Source: Acorus gramineus
Lineage: Eukaryota; Streptophyta; Magnoliopsida; Acorales; Acoraceae
Reading direction: 5' to 3'
Assembly: GCA_030737835.1 (NCBI GenBank)
Contig: JAUJYN010000038.1
Coordinates: 434,001 to 498,000 of the forward strand
Length of the DNA stretch: 64,000 bases
Under the pieces are notes generated by a model. That model made no database searches and was not told the origin of the DNA. It worked only from the letters and a program-made list of their open reading frames with translations. Below are positions 24,001-38,533 of this stretch, piece after piece. Within the stretch, counting starts at the first letter, position 1, and every line of letters starts with the position of its first letter. Both the position numbers and the translations under genes were made by a program.

Positions 24001-26644
24001 ATTTAAGGCAGATTCAGTTCTACTTAAGATAAGATGTATGAAGATTACCATGGTCTCACAGAAAAAAAATAATCCATAGGATATAGGCTTGAATTATGGC
24101 CTTGGTCTCACAGAAAAAAAAATTCCAACCACTTATATTAATTTATCCATTTTTATGTATTATGATATTTTTAGATCAAGTTTTTCTACATATATAGCAA
24201 AAAAAAAAAATGCAAACAAATTCAACAAACATTCAGTCTACAAGCCATTTTCATCCTGAACCAGCTTCAGATGAACATAATAAAAAGTAGAATTTTTCTC
24301 TGGACAAGCCACTCAAGGAGAACATATTTTAGAGACATAAGATGCATTCTGTTTCCACTTCCCACAAAGAATGTGGGATAAAAAAATCTCCATAGGTATG
24401 GTAACAGATTCATTTAACTTCAAGTAAGATGAAAGATCTATCAACTTTAATTATTATTATTAAGGAGGGCTTACTAAACTATTATTTCAATTAACGTGGG
24501 TGCTCCATTGAAGATCTGCTGCTTCATGTGGCTACTCTCACTTGACAAGATTCTTACCAAGGTGGAGAGGAATGAGTGGGCTAATGATGAGAATGTCTAG
24601 TGTGAGATGTGTGGAATGCAGGAAATTCATGTAGTTGGTCATTTTCTTTTATATACCAAATTGATTCTTTTTATTGGTTACCAATTTGAAATTTTAATAT
24701 TAAAAATATGTCATCGATTTTTATAAATGTTACAGAAATAAGACTCCATTCAAAATCTAGCAATATAAATGTCGTGTGAGTAAGCCTCCACTCTAAATCC
24801 AGCATTTACAATGCAATTTGAGTAATACATTATTTCCATAATCCATAAAATCTGCCAAGTTACCCTCCTACTCTCAGCGCCCCAACCTCAACAAAAAAAA
24901 AAGGAGTATCAAGGCAGATTCTTCTTTGTAAATGTCACCACATCATACAATCAACTCATTATCCTTGTAGATATAGTGAATTTTCACTAGTTAATGATAA
25001 GTAATTCAGAGAATGATCACATACTTCAGTACGGATGATCCTCGGAGTTATATCCAATGGTCGATCATTCTTGTCAGTTTCCACATCACCTATTCTTAGA
25101 AGATTATATATTGAATCTCCGGTGACCTGCAATGTAGAAATTTGATTTATCATTTACTTTGAGAAAGGAAAATGAAAAAGTTTTGTACCTTCCCAAAAAT
25201 GGTGTTCTTCCGATCAAGCCAATCACAACGGTCCAAAGTTAAAAAGAACTGGCTTCCATTAGAATGTGGGGAACCAGCATTTGCACAAGCAACAATGCCT
25301 CTATGATTGAATTTCAGGCGTGAATGGAACTCATCCGCAAAGACACTGCCATATATGCTTTCACCACCTGCACTTAGAAAGATCAGATATAACACTTCAA
25401 TAAGCCTAGTAATTTTTTAACAAAGCTTGCCTCTACAATGTGAGACATTGTCTTGTAACAAAGTTAAATGAATCCACAGACACAATTATGCTATTGTAAA
25501 TTGAAAGTTTTCATTCAATATTTACATTTATGATAGAACCTCAAGCACCATCATATGTAAGCTTCAGACCATGCATATGAGAACTGACTATTCAGACTGT
25601 TGTGATTACCCTAAAATACAATGTCCACAACATGGAGTATGTGAGTATCAGATTCTCATTTGCTGTCATGACAAACCCTACATGCACATGGTGTGGTATG
25701 TCGGAGTGAAGGCTATCTTCTTGAGGGAATGACTATAGAAGCCCAAACCCCCCTACAGCAGTGTATTGGCACTTGTTAGATTTACTAGAGCTCTTTTGTT
25801 TAGCTATGCCATGAAACACCAAGTAATAATTCTTGATAAAACTTTGTGATAATCAAACCGATTCAAATTTCATCATATGGGTATTGCTAAGATTCCGTTT
25901 GACGTTCAATCTTATTCTCATTATGTTAGAACACACAAGTCAATGGCATTTTGAATCCTCCATTCCTTTGGTCGTTCCTGCGCCCCTCAGGCAAAATTTT
26001 ACTCATCCTCCCTTCCCCCAGAATTCACTAGAACTGGATTCCTAGGGAAGGAAGAATTCTCTTCTAGACCAGAATTACCAAACTGGCTCTCAGTATTCAC
26101 TTTCTTCGGAAATCACTAGTTAGTCTAGGCAATCATAAGTTAAAAAAAAAAAATCACTAGCCCTCCTCACCTCCTACTCTCTTTCATTCAAGGGGCATCA
26201 TTTGTCCTAATATGAATGCTCCAATCTTCTGTTCAAAAGAAATCCCTATTCCACTCCACCAAAAACAGAATTTTTTTTCACAAAGAGTCCCTTTCTTCCC
26301 CACCCACCAACCACCCCTAATACCAGATAATGAGTGAGTTCCCATCAATTTGAATACAAAATCCACAATTCACTATTCAAAGAAATCAATAAAGAAAAAA
26401 AGGGGGAACTAAAGAACGAATTACCAGTTCCGGAGCCAGTGGGGTCTCCGGCTTGGACGAGGAAGGACTTGATGATGCGGTGGAAGATGGTGTTGTCGTA
26501 GTACCCTTCGAGGCAGAGCTGGACGAAGTTCCTGACAGCCTTGGGCGCCTCCTTGGGCCAGAGTTCGATGTCGAGGGGACCCATGCTCGTCTTCACCACC
26601 ACCTTCCCCTTCGTCGGCGGCTCCAACACGTACACCGACGACAT
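18045..26644 (-). CDS. CYP57: Cyclophilin CYP57 / CWC27-type peptidyl-prolyl isomerase
   Basis: Ten exons join in frame: 26644-26425, 25367-25189, 25126-25025, 23258-23149, 22994-22853, 21730-21505, 20382-20340, 19184-18992, 18410-18264 and 18185-18045, giving 500 aa, close to Arabidopsis CYP57. Residues 1 to about 165 form the cyclophilin domain: [15 protein letters not shown] start, FHRII (Arg56), [23 protein letters not shown]-like block at 109-115, and DWLDRK with Trp123. The rest is charged and probably helical, with [39 protein letters not shown] and the ending [10 protein letters not shown], all family landmarks. CWC27 proteins associate with the activated spliceosome in the nucleus. 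The Met at 26644 is preferred over one 21 nt upstream in a (GA)n-derived stretch because it matches the family start. Confidence 0.95.
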
Positions 26645-27528
26645 CTCTCTCTCTCTTTCTCTCAAATTTTCAATCTCACACCAGTTTTATTCTTTCTTTT
26701 TTTTTTTGAAATTTAATTACGGGTCCTACTAGCTCTTTATTATTTTTAGGTCCTGATATTTTTGGAGTTTTCTTTTTAAGTCCCCAGATTAGGGGAGATA
26801 TTTTTTATGGGTCATTCACTCATTCCATCAATTTGAGGTTTTCTTTTACCCCTTTCTTTTTCATTTTACCATTTTCTTCTTATTTTATTTGTGTCCCCAT
26901 CTCTCCCCCTTCCCAGTATACTAGGTTGGTAAAGATAAAAACAATATTGGTTTTGAAATTGGTTATAGAATATTGTAATACTCAGACATAACATATTAAA
27001 ATTTAAATATCCAACCATCAAAACATGGTTATTGTAAAGAAAATTAACAGTGTACATAATAGTGTTCACAATTTACAGGAGATACTCAACAATGTATATA
27101 AAATAATTATTTATACCATTTTAAGGATTTAAAAATAACTCAAAAAGTTTCAAGGACCTATAATAATAGGCGGGTAATCACATGGACCCGAATTAATTTC
27201 CCCATTTTTTAAACTAGAGTACCATTGATTTTTCGACTATAAGATGAATTGAGTGTAACATTTTTCAAAATAAAAAAATTAGGTGAGAAGAAAGGATCAC
27301 ATTCTACCAATATACAAGAGCATAGTCCTTAACCCCTAGTTTGTAAAAAAGAGAATTAATTATGTCATTCGAGATAAATAACTATGTATAAATAAATAAT
27401 TATACTAGAAGAATAAATTAATTTATATCTTGATGTACTTTTAATTATCTATAAGTTATGGATAAAAGATAAATAAGATGTAAAAATGATTTATAAAATG
27501 TGAAAAATAATTTGAAATGTGAACCTCT
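26645..27528. other. Upstream region of CYP57
   Basis: This is the presumed promoter and 5' UTR of the minus-strand gene, starting with a GA/CT-rich stretch next to the ATG. Beyond about 26750 it is AT-rich DNA without a supported gene. Confidence 0.4.
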
Positions 27529-27755
27529 TAACCCCCATTTAGATAGAAGCATAAGCTATTCTGGGATAGATAACTATTCTAATATATGTAAAAAAATAAA
27601 TAATTTTTTTATTTGGTTGTCTTTTTAATTATTCTCATTCAGAAATGTAATAATAAAGTTGTTGTTTGATTGATAATGAAGATATTTTTTCATATATACC
27701 CCTGTATATTTTAATTTTGTCAAAATACCCTTGTTAAAACAACTTGAATTTAAAA

Positions 27756-28138
27756 CTTGTTTGGATAGGAGTATTGGGCACCTGGATTGGGATTGAGAAT
27801 CCCAATCTAGGTCAATAAGTTGTTTCGATAAATTTTAAAAGGGGGATTGGGATTGAGAAAGTGGGATTGGGAATCCTTCGTTAAAGGGATTGGGAATCCC
27901 CCAATCCAAATCTAGGTGGATTGAAAAAAAGAAGACATTTTTATCCAGGCTCTTCATCTCCCTTAACACACACACACACACACACACATATAACAGAATA
28001 TATTATATATATATTTAATATAATATATATTTAAATAAAGAATATATATATATATATATATATCATAACTACTTTGCTATGATATTTATAAAAAATATAT
28101 ACAATATATTATTATCATAAATATTTTGCGATGATATG

Positions 28139-28179
<41 letters not shown>

Positions 28180-28377
28180 ATACTGGGTATTTTTATAAAT
28201 ATATATTTTTTATATTGTAAACCATGCGTTACCAAACGCATGATTAAGATTGAGAATCCAAATCCTGTTTTCTGAATCATGTTTCTTATCAAACAGGTTG
28301 ATAGGATTCACAATCCACCTAGATTTAGAATCCTAAGATTCACATTATCCCAATCTCACTTGTCAACCAAACAAAGA
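27756..28377. mobile_element. MITE with TTGTTTGG-type inverted ends
   Basis: The left arm CTTGTTTGGATAGG...GATTGGGATTGAGAATCC mirrors the right arm, whose reverse complement reads CTTTGTTTGGTTGAC...GAGATTGGGATAATG and later AATCTAGGTGGATTG. The centre is filled by CA, TA and TG microsatellites. No target duplication was confirmed. Confidence 0.55.
27966..28180. repeat. CA / TA / TG microsatellites
   Basis: (CA)n lies at about 27966-27988, TA-rich tracts at about 28005-28065 and 28136-28152, and (TG)n at about 28153-28178, all in the centre of the MITE. Confidence 0.85.
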
Positions 28378-28897
28378 GGTCTTGTCGTCAAAGGGGTAAA
28401 AAGAGAGATTTCACAACCCACTAATTGTAACAAATGGAAAAACTAAACCACAACAGACATGATACAACTGCAACCGCAAGGATATAGATGCACTGACTTA
28501 AATGTATGCAAACGTGATTTTAATAGGGGTATTTTGATAAAAATGAAATTTAATAAGGGTATATATGCACAAATCCCGATAATGAATAACTTATGGTTAA
28601 AAAATAAATAAGATGTGAATAAAAATTTATAAAGGTGAAAGTTGGATTGACATGTGAGTCCCCTATTTTAATAGAGATGACGACAATTGATTTGTCATGT
28701 AAGCCCTTATTATACCAGTAGAATAAATTTGGTGAAATAACACAATTTCAGAGAGGACCCAGAATATCAATACCAGCTTATTCTTATATATTCTGACATA
28801 GCAATGCTCCGTTGTTCCTTGTACACAAACAACTTTTTGGTCTTACTTTCTATTATTCTCTATTCTTTCCCTATTCTCTCATCCAAACAGGGGCTTA

Positions 28898-30071
28898 TTT
28901 TATAAGAGGTAATTTGACAATGATCTTTATACCCGTGTCATAACATGAGTGGAATAATCAATTAATTCCATGGGAAATCTGGAATACCAATGCCACGTTA
29001 TTCACCCCTATTTTGGCATACCAAGACCACATTCTCCCAATCTAATAAAAGTAATTTTTTTTCTTATTCCACCTTATCCACTCCTGTTCCACCTCTATTC
29101 CGCTATATCCAAACAGTGGGTAAATGCATGTTGCATAAAGCAGGCTAAAGGCAGCAATTTCTGGCATGAGAGCTGCATTTTGCTCTTCATAGAAAGCATG
29201 GAAGTTGATGCAGTGCACGAATTTGCGAGCTCCAGCGACGCTGTTAATTCTTTAAACAGAATACCAGGGACGTTGGGCTTCAAAGATATGTTGATTTTTT
29301 CTGAAATACCAGATAATTGAAAATTCTATGTAGTTGTTGATCCTCCTAAGATAACAAAATACAATAGAAAAAATAAACAAATTTTAATAATCAATAATCT
29401 GAATTCATAATATGATTTACAAATCTATTTATAGGGCAGAAAATCTTTAACAGATTAGGATCTTAACTACTTATAAATAGAATTGTAACAAATTTTCTAA
29501 ATCTAAAAATCACAAAGAAATTCATATCTATTCCTAACTAATAAATCACAAACAAACTTCCTATCTATCCTAACTAATATTCAAATTCGAATTCAAATTA
29601 TTATTTGAAATTCAAATATAAATATAGTAACTAAAACAAATAAAATAAATCCCAACAAACTCTAAAACTGTCAAAAATAGTAAAAATAATAAAAATTGTA
29701 AATCATCTATAATTGTCCATTTGATGGTCCTCAATGTCAATCGAACGGTCCATGATCGTACTGCATCAGAAGTCCTACTGTGCAACTCAAAACAGGCCTG
29801 CCCATGCAAGAATGCTCGACTGAGAAGCATATCTCAGATAATTTGCAGGGAACCAAGTTCAGGTGCAGTGATCTTTTCCTGATTCAGCAAAATAGTTATT
29901 CCAATTCAAGTTAGCCAAACCTGCGTAAAAATCTCATTTCATAATCTTCACACTAAATTTACAAATATACAGTCGATTTTCTTAATCTATAAACAAATCC
30001 ACTGGTTGATTTTAAGGAAACATAGATGAACAATTGTCATGTATAGATGCTCAATTAGCAATGACTGATGC
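28898..30071. other. Non-coding DNA with possible LTR debris; 3' flank of the glyoxalase gene
   Basis: Around 28915-29115 there is MITE-like sequence (ATTCCGCTATATCCAAACAG). From 29320 to about 29830 the minus strand resembles an LTR, with a TATA-like CTATAAATAGATTTG near 29439-29425 and a T-rich leader, but no ends were found. The last 200 bp probably belong to the 3' UTR of the glyoxalase gene. Confidence 0.3.
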
Positions 30072-31784
30072 TCAATTGACTTGCGTGAACTCCAGAGCAT
30101 TTCCGTCTGGATCTCGTGCAAAGATCGCAGGCCTCCCAGATCGGCTAAGTGTGTAACTTATTCCTGGACAAGACAAATAAAGAACCTGTGTCAGAGATCC
30201 ACAACTCCTACTCGGTTAAATCAAGTGTAACATATTGCCCAAGTTTCTGTCATAATGATTCACTAAAAAAATGCATAAAGAATATAAAGCAGAGGCATCT
30301 ATTCCTATGAAATCAGCTATAAAAATGAAACGGTCAGCAATCTTTAGCTGAAGCTCTCAATCTACAGATTTTATATTAATGCAGCATGTACACAAACAAA
30401 CACATGAATCCGTAATAGAAATGCAGAGTGTCAGATATGGCACATCCAAAAAGCGTACCACAACATATATTAGAGTTATGTTGTACAGTTTTTTTTCCAG
30501 TCCAATATGCATCAATAGAAAATCACTAAGAGAATTTACTTACATTAACGATGTATATGCTTCAATAGATATGTCACATTTTCTATAAATGCATATGCTT
30601 CATTGTTTATAATAGAATGTATCTCATTAGATGAGGTATACTATTTTTAAAAAATTCAAAACACGTGCAGACTAGAATTGGGGCGGGAAAAAGGACTTCA
30701 TGAAACATTATCCCATATATTAAGTACAGGTGGCCGGCCTAGTGTTGGATGCTACAAGGATTGAATGCCCAATATGGATGCAACCATGGATTCAAGGTAT
30801 CCTAGTTACCTATGGAGCATGGCACGACACGACATGGACACAATGTGATACATACTTGGTGACACGACAAATCTTGAAAAATTGGGAAAAGAACATGGAA
30901 AAGACACAACAATGAATAAATAAATAAATAAATGCTATATGTTATATGATGATTTTTAATGTTATTTGATTTTATGTTAGCATAAAGCCTACAGATAGAC
31001 AAATAGTAAGGAAAAAGTTATAATGGTGTGCCACATAAGAATGTTGTGTCCACGTCTCTATCATATGTCCAATGATGCATGCCCAAAATTTAGAAAATTA
31101 TTTTTGAACTTCGGACATGTATCAAACATGTCTGTCACACGTCCAATGCGTGTCATGTCATGTAACATGTCAGATGACATGTTCATTGAAGTGTCAGTGC
31201 TTCCTAGCTTGTTATAAAGATGCATAATCTCTACTCACGACATGAAGATATGAACAACTTAAAATTAGCAGACCCACACACGTGACCCCAACCTGAAATG
31301 AATGGTTGAAAAATATTGCTTATTTCCAATAGCACAGGGTTTTTATAATACTGATACATTTAACAAGGTTAGCATATTAATGACTATTTAATGGGTCTAA
31401 CTAACAGAAACTAGATCTTGCTCTAGAAGAGATAAGAAAAACCTTGAGTAGAATTTCTACAAGGAAAACGAATATGGGAAAATAACAGGCTACAAAGCCA
31501 ATATGTAGAGATACTTCTATGGATTCAAGAGCGTTACCAGCTTTATCAAAAATGGCCTTCAATTTAGAAACATCTCGGATCGCAATACAAGCATGACGGT
31601 CTCGCCCACCATGCTCAGGACGTCCAGTAAGGGGATCTGGATTGGGAAGCTCCATCAAGTGAATCATCTCAGAGCCCACCCATAACCAAGCACCTCTATA
31701 AGGAAGCTTTTCATTCGGCCTTGCTTCATTTATCTTAAGGCCTGAATTTGGAATTCCAAAATTAAAAATTTTCTAATTTCTAAA

Positions 31785-31836
<52 letters not shown>

Positions 31837-34800
31837 CATGGTTATTTAATATACCCAAAAGGTTTTGGTAGAAATCGAGGGACCTCTCAAGGTTTTGACA
31901 TAGTATTCCAACATGATGAATGCTCAGAAATCCAACATCTGCATAAAAATCACAAGGCAAATAATAAATAAGATGAAGCGTAAAAGATAACAACTGTAAA
32001 AATTAAAAGACTTGAACAGTCTGATAGCTCTAAATAATGCTGGTGCACTTTGCATATATTCAGTATCCATGATTCGAAATAAAAAGCTTCTTCAGAAAAA
32101 AAAAATCTTTATTACCATGTCTCCCTTGAATCTTTTACTGGATTTTATAGTTAAAACTCATCCAAGTGATTCTTATTAAAACAAATTTGCTTCAAATGAA
32201 ATGCCTTTTAATGTGGCAGAAGATTATATCATTCAACTCCACGTGACATAACTACATAATGATATGATGTCCCATTAAACAAGACAAATAACTTAAAAAC
32301 TCAACCACGGAATAGATAACTTTGAGAGTCATCAATGATGAAGAACTGTTCTTTCAGGGTCCACCATTCAGTGCATAGGCACCTTCATCCCAAATAAAAA
32401 TTTAAACAAAAATCATTATTACTTCAGAGCAGAAAATGCATTCGTAGGCAAATTCAAGTCTGCTCTTCTTCTATAGAATGGTTAGTATCAAGGGCGGAGC
32501 TACAGCTCGGCTTGGCCGGGCTGTAGCCCCACCCAAATTTTAAAAAAAAAAATTTAGGTAGGTTGTATTATTATCCTTAATTACTACCTTTAATCATGGT
32601 TGATTATCCTCTATCATACCAATTTATACACGATTGATTATTGCCTTGTATAAGTTAATTAATTCCGTCATTATTTGCCCATTACACCACATGCATTACT
32701 TATCTTGCATTGAAGAGATGTAATTCAATTTCTATCAATTATATGGTTAAACACATTTCTTATACAATAATACAAGATGAGAAACGAATTTTCTCTTACT
32801 ACCAATTTTATCATGGTTTACATATTTCTTCTACAAAAATATGGTTATAAAATTTTTAAATCTTTGCTAGAATGATTTTTTTTAATCTTTACCAGCTTAG
32901 ATATATTGAGATCAATTATATTTTTTTCAGTTATGAAATTTGTCAATACAACACTTCACATTAAGATGAAAGATCATTTTCTCGTAGCTTCTATGATTAT
33001 TTACATTGAAATTTTATTTTGCTGGAAATATCTACTCAAATTGAATAAAATATGATTTATATTTTTTAAAGGATTGTAAATACAGTTTCAATAACATATT
33101 TATGGAAAAACTTAATCTTTTGCCTATTTTTGTATTTTTACATATCTATGATAAAATTTACTAGAAATGAAGAATAAACTCATTTGATTTATATAAAATT
33201 TAAATTGTTTATTGGATTTCGAGTTCATCTCAGCCCCTCCCAATATAAAATCATGGTTCCGCCCTTGTTTAGTATATAATTATTTGGATGGACTGCATTT
33301 AGGACAATGGAAATACTAGATCAATATGTACCACATATGAACAGGGTAAAGCCAGGCAAAAAAATCATTTGGACATGACATTATCAAGTCACAATGTGCA
33401 TAAGCACCCAAGGGGATGTTATGCAAACATGTTGACTGAAGTCTAAAATTCGAACATGTTTTTAGAAATACATGATCTAAAATTTCCATTAACAAAATTG
33501 GGATTTTACAGCAAATATCTCTATATTATAGCTCATGAACCCATGGATACCAAGTATGCATTCCATGTTCAATGCATGTCATTTCTACATCTAGACTCTA
33601 CCCCTAACCTATACCCATTCAGCCAAAAAGAATGGTATTTAATAACACTTGAAATTAAAAATGTATTTCTTCATAGTTTAGTATAGGAATAAATTTTTAT
33701 GAAGCAACTTCCTGGGAATATTTCTCAGGGTAAACAAATAGAGTATGAAAGCTTAAAAAGACATATACAGGTTAATGAAAACTCCACAATTTTAGGTTGA
33801 TAAGCTCAATGATGTGTTGTAGCTTGTGGTTTCAAAACAAGTTAAGATGTTTATTCTGCTTTTATTTGGGCAGGTGGGACTTTTGTTCAATTACTTCAGT
33901 AGTCTATGTTGATGATATTGTTCAGTTTTTACATGGAGGAGTTGGATCGCTATAATACTTTCTATGTAAAATATATGTCAGTCAATTGACTCAAAGAAGA
34001 GACCATTTTAAGAGAAACACAGGTGCTGGAACAAAGATAATTGATACCCCTATGCATCCAAACACCAAGTTGACAGAGAATCGAAGAGAGTTTCTTGATG
34101 ATCAAGGTGTTGATATGAGTCTTGCAGGTGTGTTGATGTATCTCACTATCATGTAGCCTTCATATTCCTTTTATTATGAGTGTAGCTTATTAAATTATGC
34201 ATTATCAAATAATTATTCATCAGCATTCAGGAATTTTTGAGATATCTGAAATGTTCTACAATTATTGGAGGAAATCCAGATAAATAAAATGTAACATAAG
34301 TGTTGTATCAAGGTCTATTGCAAAGCAAATACAAGGTCACGGCTAATGTCACACAACTTAATGTGATAGAATAATTGTCAATATTGATGGTGAAAATGTT
34401 TTATGATAATCAAGTTGCTTTTTCACATTACTGATAACCTTGTCCTCCATGAGAGACATTTGATACATGAAAAGGTGAATACAAGGGGAAAATAATGTAA
34501 TTTCTGAATATTTCGTGAGTAGACATCTCCACCTAATCCTTGGGATTCGTTCATAGCATTTGCCAGTCCATTGATTCCAAGTTCGTCATACGTATAAGCT
34601 CTTCATTTTTCATGACAGTTAGGTAGCTGAGTATTTTGAGAAGTGATAAAATTAACTCATAAACATCTGCTTTACACATGATCTCAGAAAAATGTCCATA
34701 ATTATCAATCTGGATTGTGACTCGTAATAGATCAATAAGCTCCACAACTCATATTTGTTTCAAACAAAATGCATTGAAAAGAAGGTCTTATAAATACTTA

Positions 34801-37800
34801 TATTTATATTTATTATAGATCCACAGTATTATAACATGCAGGAAGAAAAGAGGATTACGAACCATTTTCTTCTTCAGTAACAGTAGTGTCTTTTAGTAGA
34901 TCACCGTGACTTGACATTCTTGCACTTCTTACTATACATGCTCTTCGACATCCTTCAGTTCCGACAATTGCAACATTGCTTTTAGTTGATGGCATATTAA
35001 TGAAGCTAGGTATGATTGGTACATGTTTTGCCTACAAAATAATGTTTAACGTTTAGTACATCAGGGTAAATGGAAGTAAAACAAGAAGGATATTATGATA
35101 GATGAAAACAATCTTTGACAGATCATGTAAATGTTATCTATCGGCAATTGATTGCTTCAATAAAACTAAGAAACGGAGCTGACCGGAACAAGTATTAGAT
35201 GGATTTCAAAAATTTCAAAGGCAAGGGTACAACAATCTGATGAACCCGTTGTTGGATTTCTAACAAAAATTAATAGTATAGATACACATTATTCTTATAT
35301 AACTCAACACAGCATTGGAAGTACAATCTGGGTGCGTTTGGCAGTTGAAGGTCAATTAAATTCACCTTCAAAGAAATTAACCCAAGCCCAATGCAACCAG
35401 TGTTACACACAACCTTCCCAGCCAAACCAAATTTGAATGAGTAATGCAGGGTTCACGGGAAACAGAAACAAAAAGGGTAAAACCTCCAAAAGAGAGTGGG
35501 AATGAAATGAAGACCTTTGTTTTTAAAGAAAGTTATAAGCTATAAGCTTGATCTCTCTCTCCTTCACAAGGGACATTATTTACAAGGGAGCTATAAGCTT
35601 CACCAAATAATAAAGATAAAACCTGAGGGGAGCTTTAAGTTATAACAAATAAAAAGGTTAAAGTTGAGGGAGCTCTAAGCTTCACTAAACAACTCAAGAA
35701 AAATGAACTAAAACTTGATTACTCTCCCTTTAGTACAAGGATCTTATTTACAAATTTTCCGGCCATACAAAGTTGTGGGATATGATCTACAAAAGTAGAA
35801 CAACAATCAGGATGGCCTAATTGTCAGAGGATAGATGATCTGAAATGGTGATCCATGCCTTTAACTGCATATCTACTGACCCCTTTCAACTCTTCTAAAT
35901 CTAATTTTAGCAAATACTGACAAACTTATTATGAAATCTGTAATTCTACAGTTACAATGAGATAAATAGGCTAACTAATTATCTTAATAAAAAAAAAACA
36001 ATTTTTAGGATTTGATCTGCATGAAAAAGGAAAAGATACTTTTAGGAAAAGAATACATTCATCAAGAAAAGAAAAAAAATTGAGGGATAATGGTAGGCAT
36101 ATGCCTTTGTATTAAAAACGCAATGCCCAAAGTATAAGAAACAGAAACGAAGAAACGAAAAAAACACAACAAAGCATACAAAACGGATGAGACCTAGTAG
36201 AGGATATAGAATCACGACAAACTTAATAGAACAATGTGAAATGAAAACTGGAGCTAAAATGTAATTCTAGACTGTGGGAGTGGCTTGTGGTGTGGTAGGC
36301 TTTTGTGGTGATGTGTATATGTGGTTTGCCTTGTGTTATTTTCTGTTTAATGGAAGATTCCTCATCTCTTTTTTAGTTGTTTTATTTAAAGGTGAGACGG
36401 TTATGTCTCCCTCCATATAAGGTGTTTCTCCTTTAATTTTATTTTATTATTCATATATTTACAGGCAGAGAGATCCAACATTTCCTCCAAAAGGTCAGTC
36501 GGTCATTTTTTAGGGAAATTGCTTATAATACATGGATGTATAACTAACTGAACCAGATGACTTGTAGAATGCATACCCATGGCAATTTTCTCAGTATTGA
36601 TAAAAGGAAAGCCAGTTGATTTTCAGCACCCCAAGCAGTCTTTGTCAAGGAGATCCACCATCACAGTTGCTGTTTATCCTGGTTTCTAATGTCATCAAGA
36701 AAATGTGTATATGGGTGGAGGATGAAAGATTAAGACAGGTACTGTGTGAATGGATGAACAGTCCATTTCTCTTTAGCAATACACAAGCGACTTCATGCAT
36801 CTGTGTGGTGGGGACTCAAATCACATTCAGGGGTTCAACATTCATATTGCAGTGTTTCAAAATGGCATCTGGTCTGAGAATAAATTGCAAGGAAAGCTCA
36901 GTGTTTGGTATAATCATGCAGGAATCAAAGATTAACTGATGAGTGGAGATGCTGAGCTGATAAAAATCATAGCCTATCAAATATCTGAGTTTACCCCTGC
37001 ATCGTGGATGCTTGAGGAACCAAGAGTGGATAACTCCAGTGGAGAAAGGACTTGAGAGACGAAAAGGAATTGTGTTATCCACAGGGAGCTGCATGATGCT
37101 CCTTAAATTTGTTTTGTCAACAATAATGATCCTTTTTATGTTGATCTTTACAGTCCCAAAAGAAAGGATGAGCAAAATGAATGTGGTAAGAAGATTTTTA
37201 TGAGGAAGAGAAAACAGTGGAAAGAAGAAGGTATGCTTCGCCATTCGAGGAGAGGCTTGCTCAAGGCTTAGGGCTGTTGACTCTGTGTACTACCCCAAGT
37301 TTACACAACAAGATAGTATCTGCTTGGTCTTTCAGTAGGCTCACAACTTTAAAACACGTGTTGCCATTGCCATGTAGACTCACATATAAGCATTGACATC
37401 CCAACTCTCACTAGACGATGTGTGACTAACTCATGGTACAGGAACTTACGTCATCTCTAACATGGGTCATCTAAGACCATGGGGCTATCTCAATTCACTA
37501 TCCCTCCACGTACCCATGGGGCTTTTAGGACTCTTAGCTAACCTAGTACACTGTCCTTTCAACGAGACACGCATCCCCTCACGAGGTTGTATCCACCACC
37601 GCATAGTGGATAATCTCTGATACCAACTGTAACAGCTCCAAGCTTAAATGACAAGATATTCTCTGCTTGTCCCTTCGTGGACTCACGGCTTTGAAATCCG
37701 ATTGCCATGTTAGGGTTTTGCTAACATATAAGAACAAACGTCGCAATTTCAATAGATGATGTGTGACTAAACTCATGGTGTCTCACCTCATCCTCACCCT

Positions 37801-38492
37801 ATATATCTTCTGAGGAACAAAGCAGACAATATCTTCCTGTATAGGCCTGGAGAATGACACTTTCAGACAAATGAACAGTGCCACCCCTCGGAAAGTCTGT
37901 GGCACCTTGTTACAGAACCAGCGGCTCTGTGTGGTTGAGGTGGTAATTTTGATATGTTGCCCAGATCCACAAGTAAGCCTTCTATGTCCTGACGATATGT
38001 TATAAAAGTCCCGAGTCCTCTAACATAGTTATGACACAGGACTTGCTTCTAAGAACATGGAGAGAATAAAATTCTAAACCAATAATTGGTTTCGTGAAGC
38101 TTCTTTGAGCACAGTCTACCTGAGATAAATAAGAGATATTGCAAATAAAAAGAATGCCTTCAATGATGCTTTCTACAGGGGAGACAAGTAAAGCCACAAT
38201 TTCCCAATTCAACAAATAACAATGGTATGGATGGCGTAATCCAAGAAACCCAGCTATGTGTACACCAAACTACATGACATACGAGGGGTTCCTCAAACCA
38301 TCCGTCTGACCCCATAATTCCTGTTTTGTGCAAGTCATATACAAATACAAATTTTTGCAACAAATTAAAGGGTACCCAATCACGTTGATATGTTATTTAC
38401 TTCTTTTTATTTTGTTATTCAAGGTTTAAACTGATTCTTTAGAAACTGAAATTGTTAGGAAAGACAAAATTGAACAAAGGAGACAGAATATG

Positions 38493-38533
<41 letters not shown>

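Larger units (their letters stand above)
27529..28897. mobile_element. Possible outer MITE enclosing a second MITE
   Basis: The left edge AACCCCCATTTAGATAGAAG resembles the reverse complement of the right edge near 28870-28897 (AGCCCCTGTTTGGATGAGAG). Internal 'gataaataagatg' motifs occur near both ends. The evidence is only edge similarity. Confidence 0.35.

Noticed and set aside
28970-29320. 116-aa plus-strand ORF
   Set aside because: Much of it is MITE-like text (CCAAACAGTGGG), and the protein resembles nothing recognisable.
37012-37244. Small ORFs on both strands in intron 1 of the glyoxalase gene
   Set aside because: They adjoin LINE debris, are short, and have no motif.
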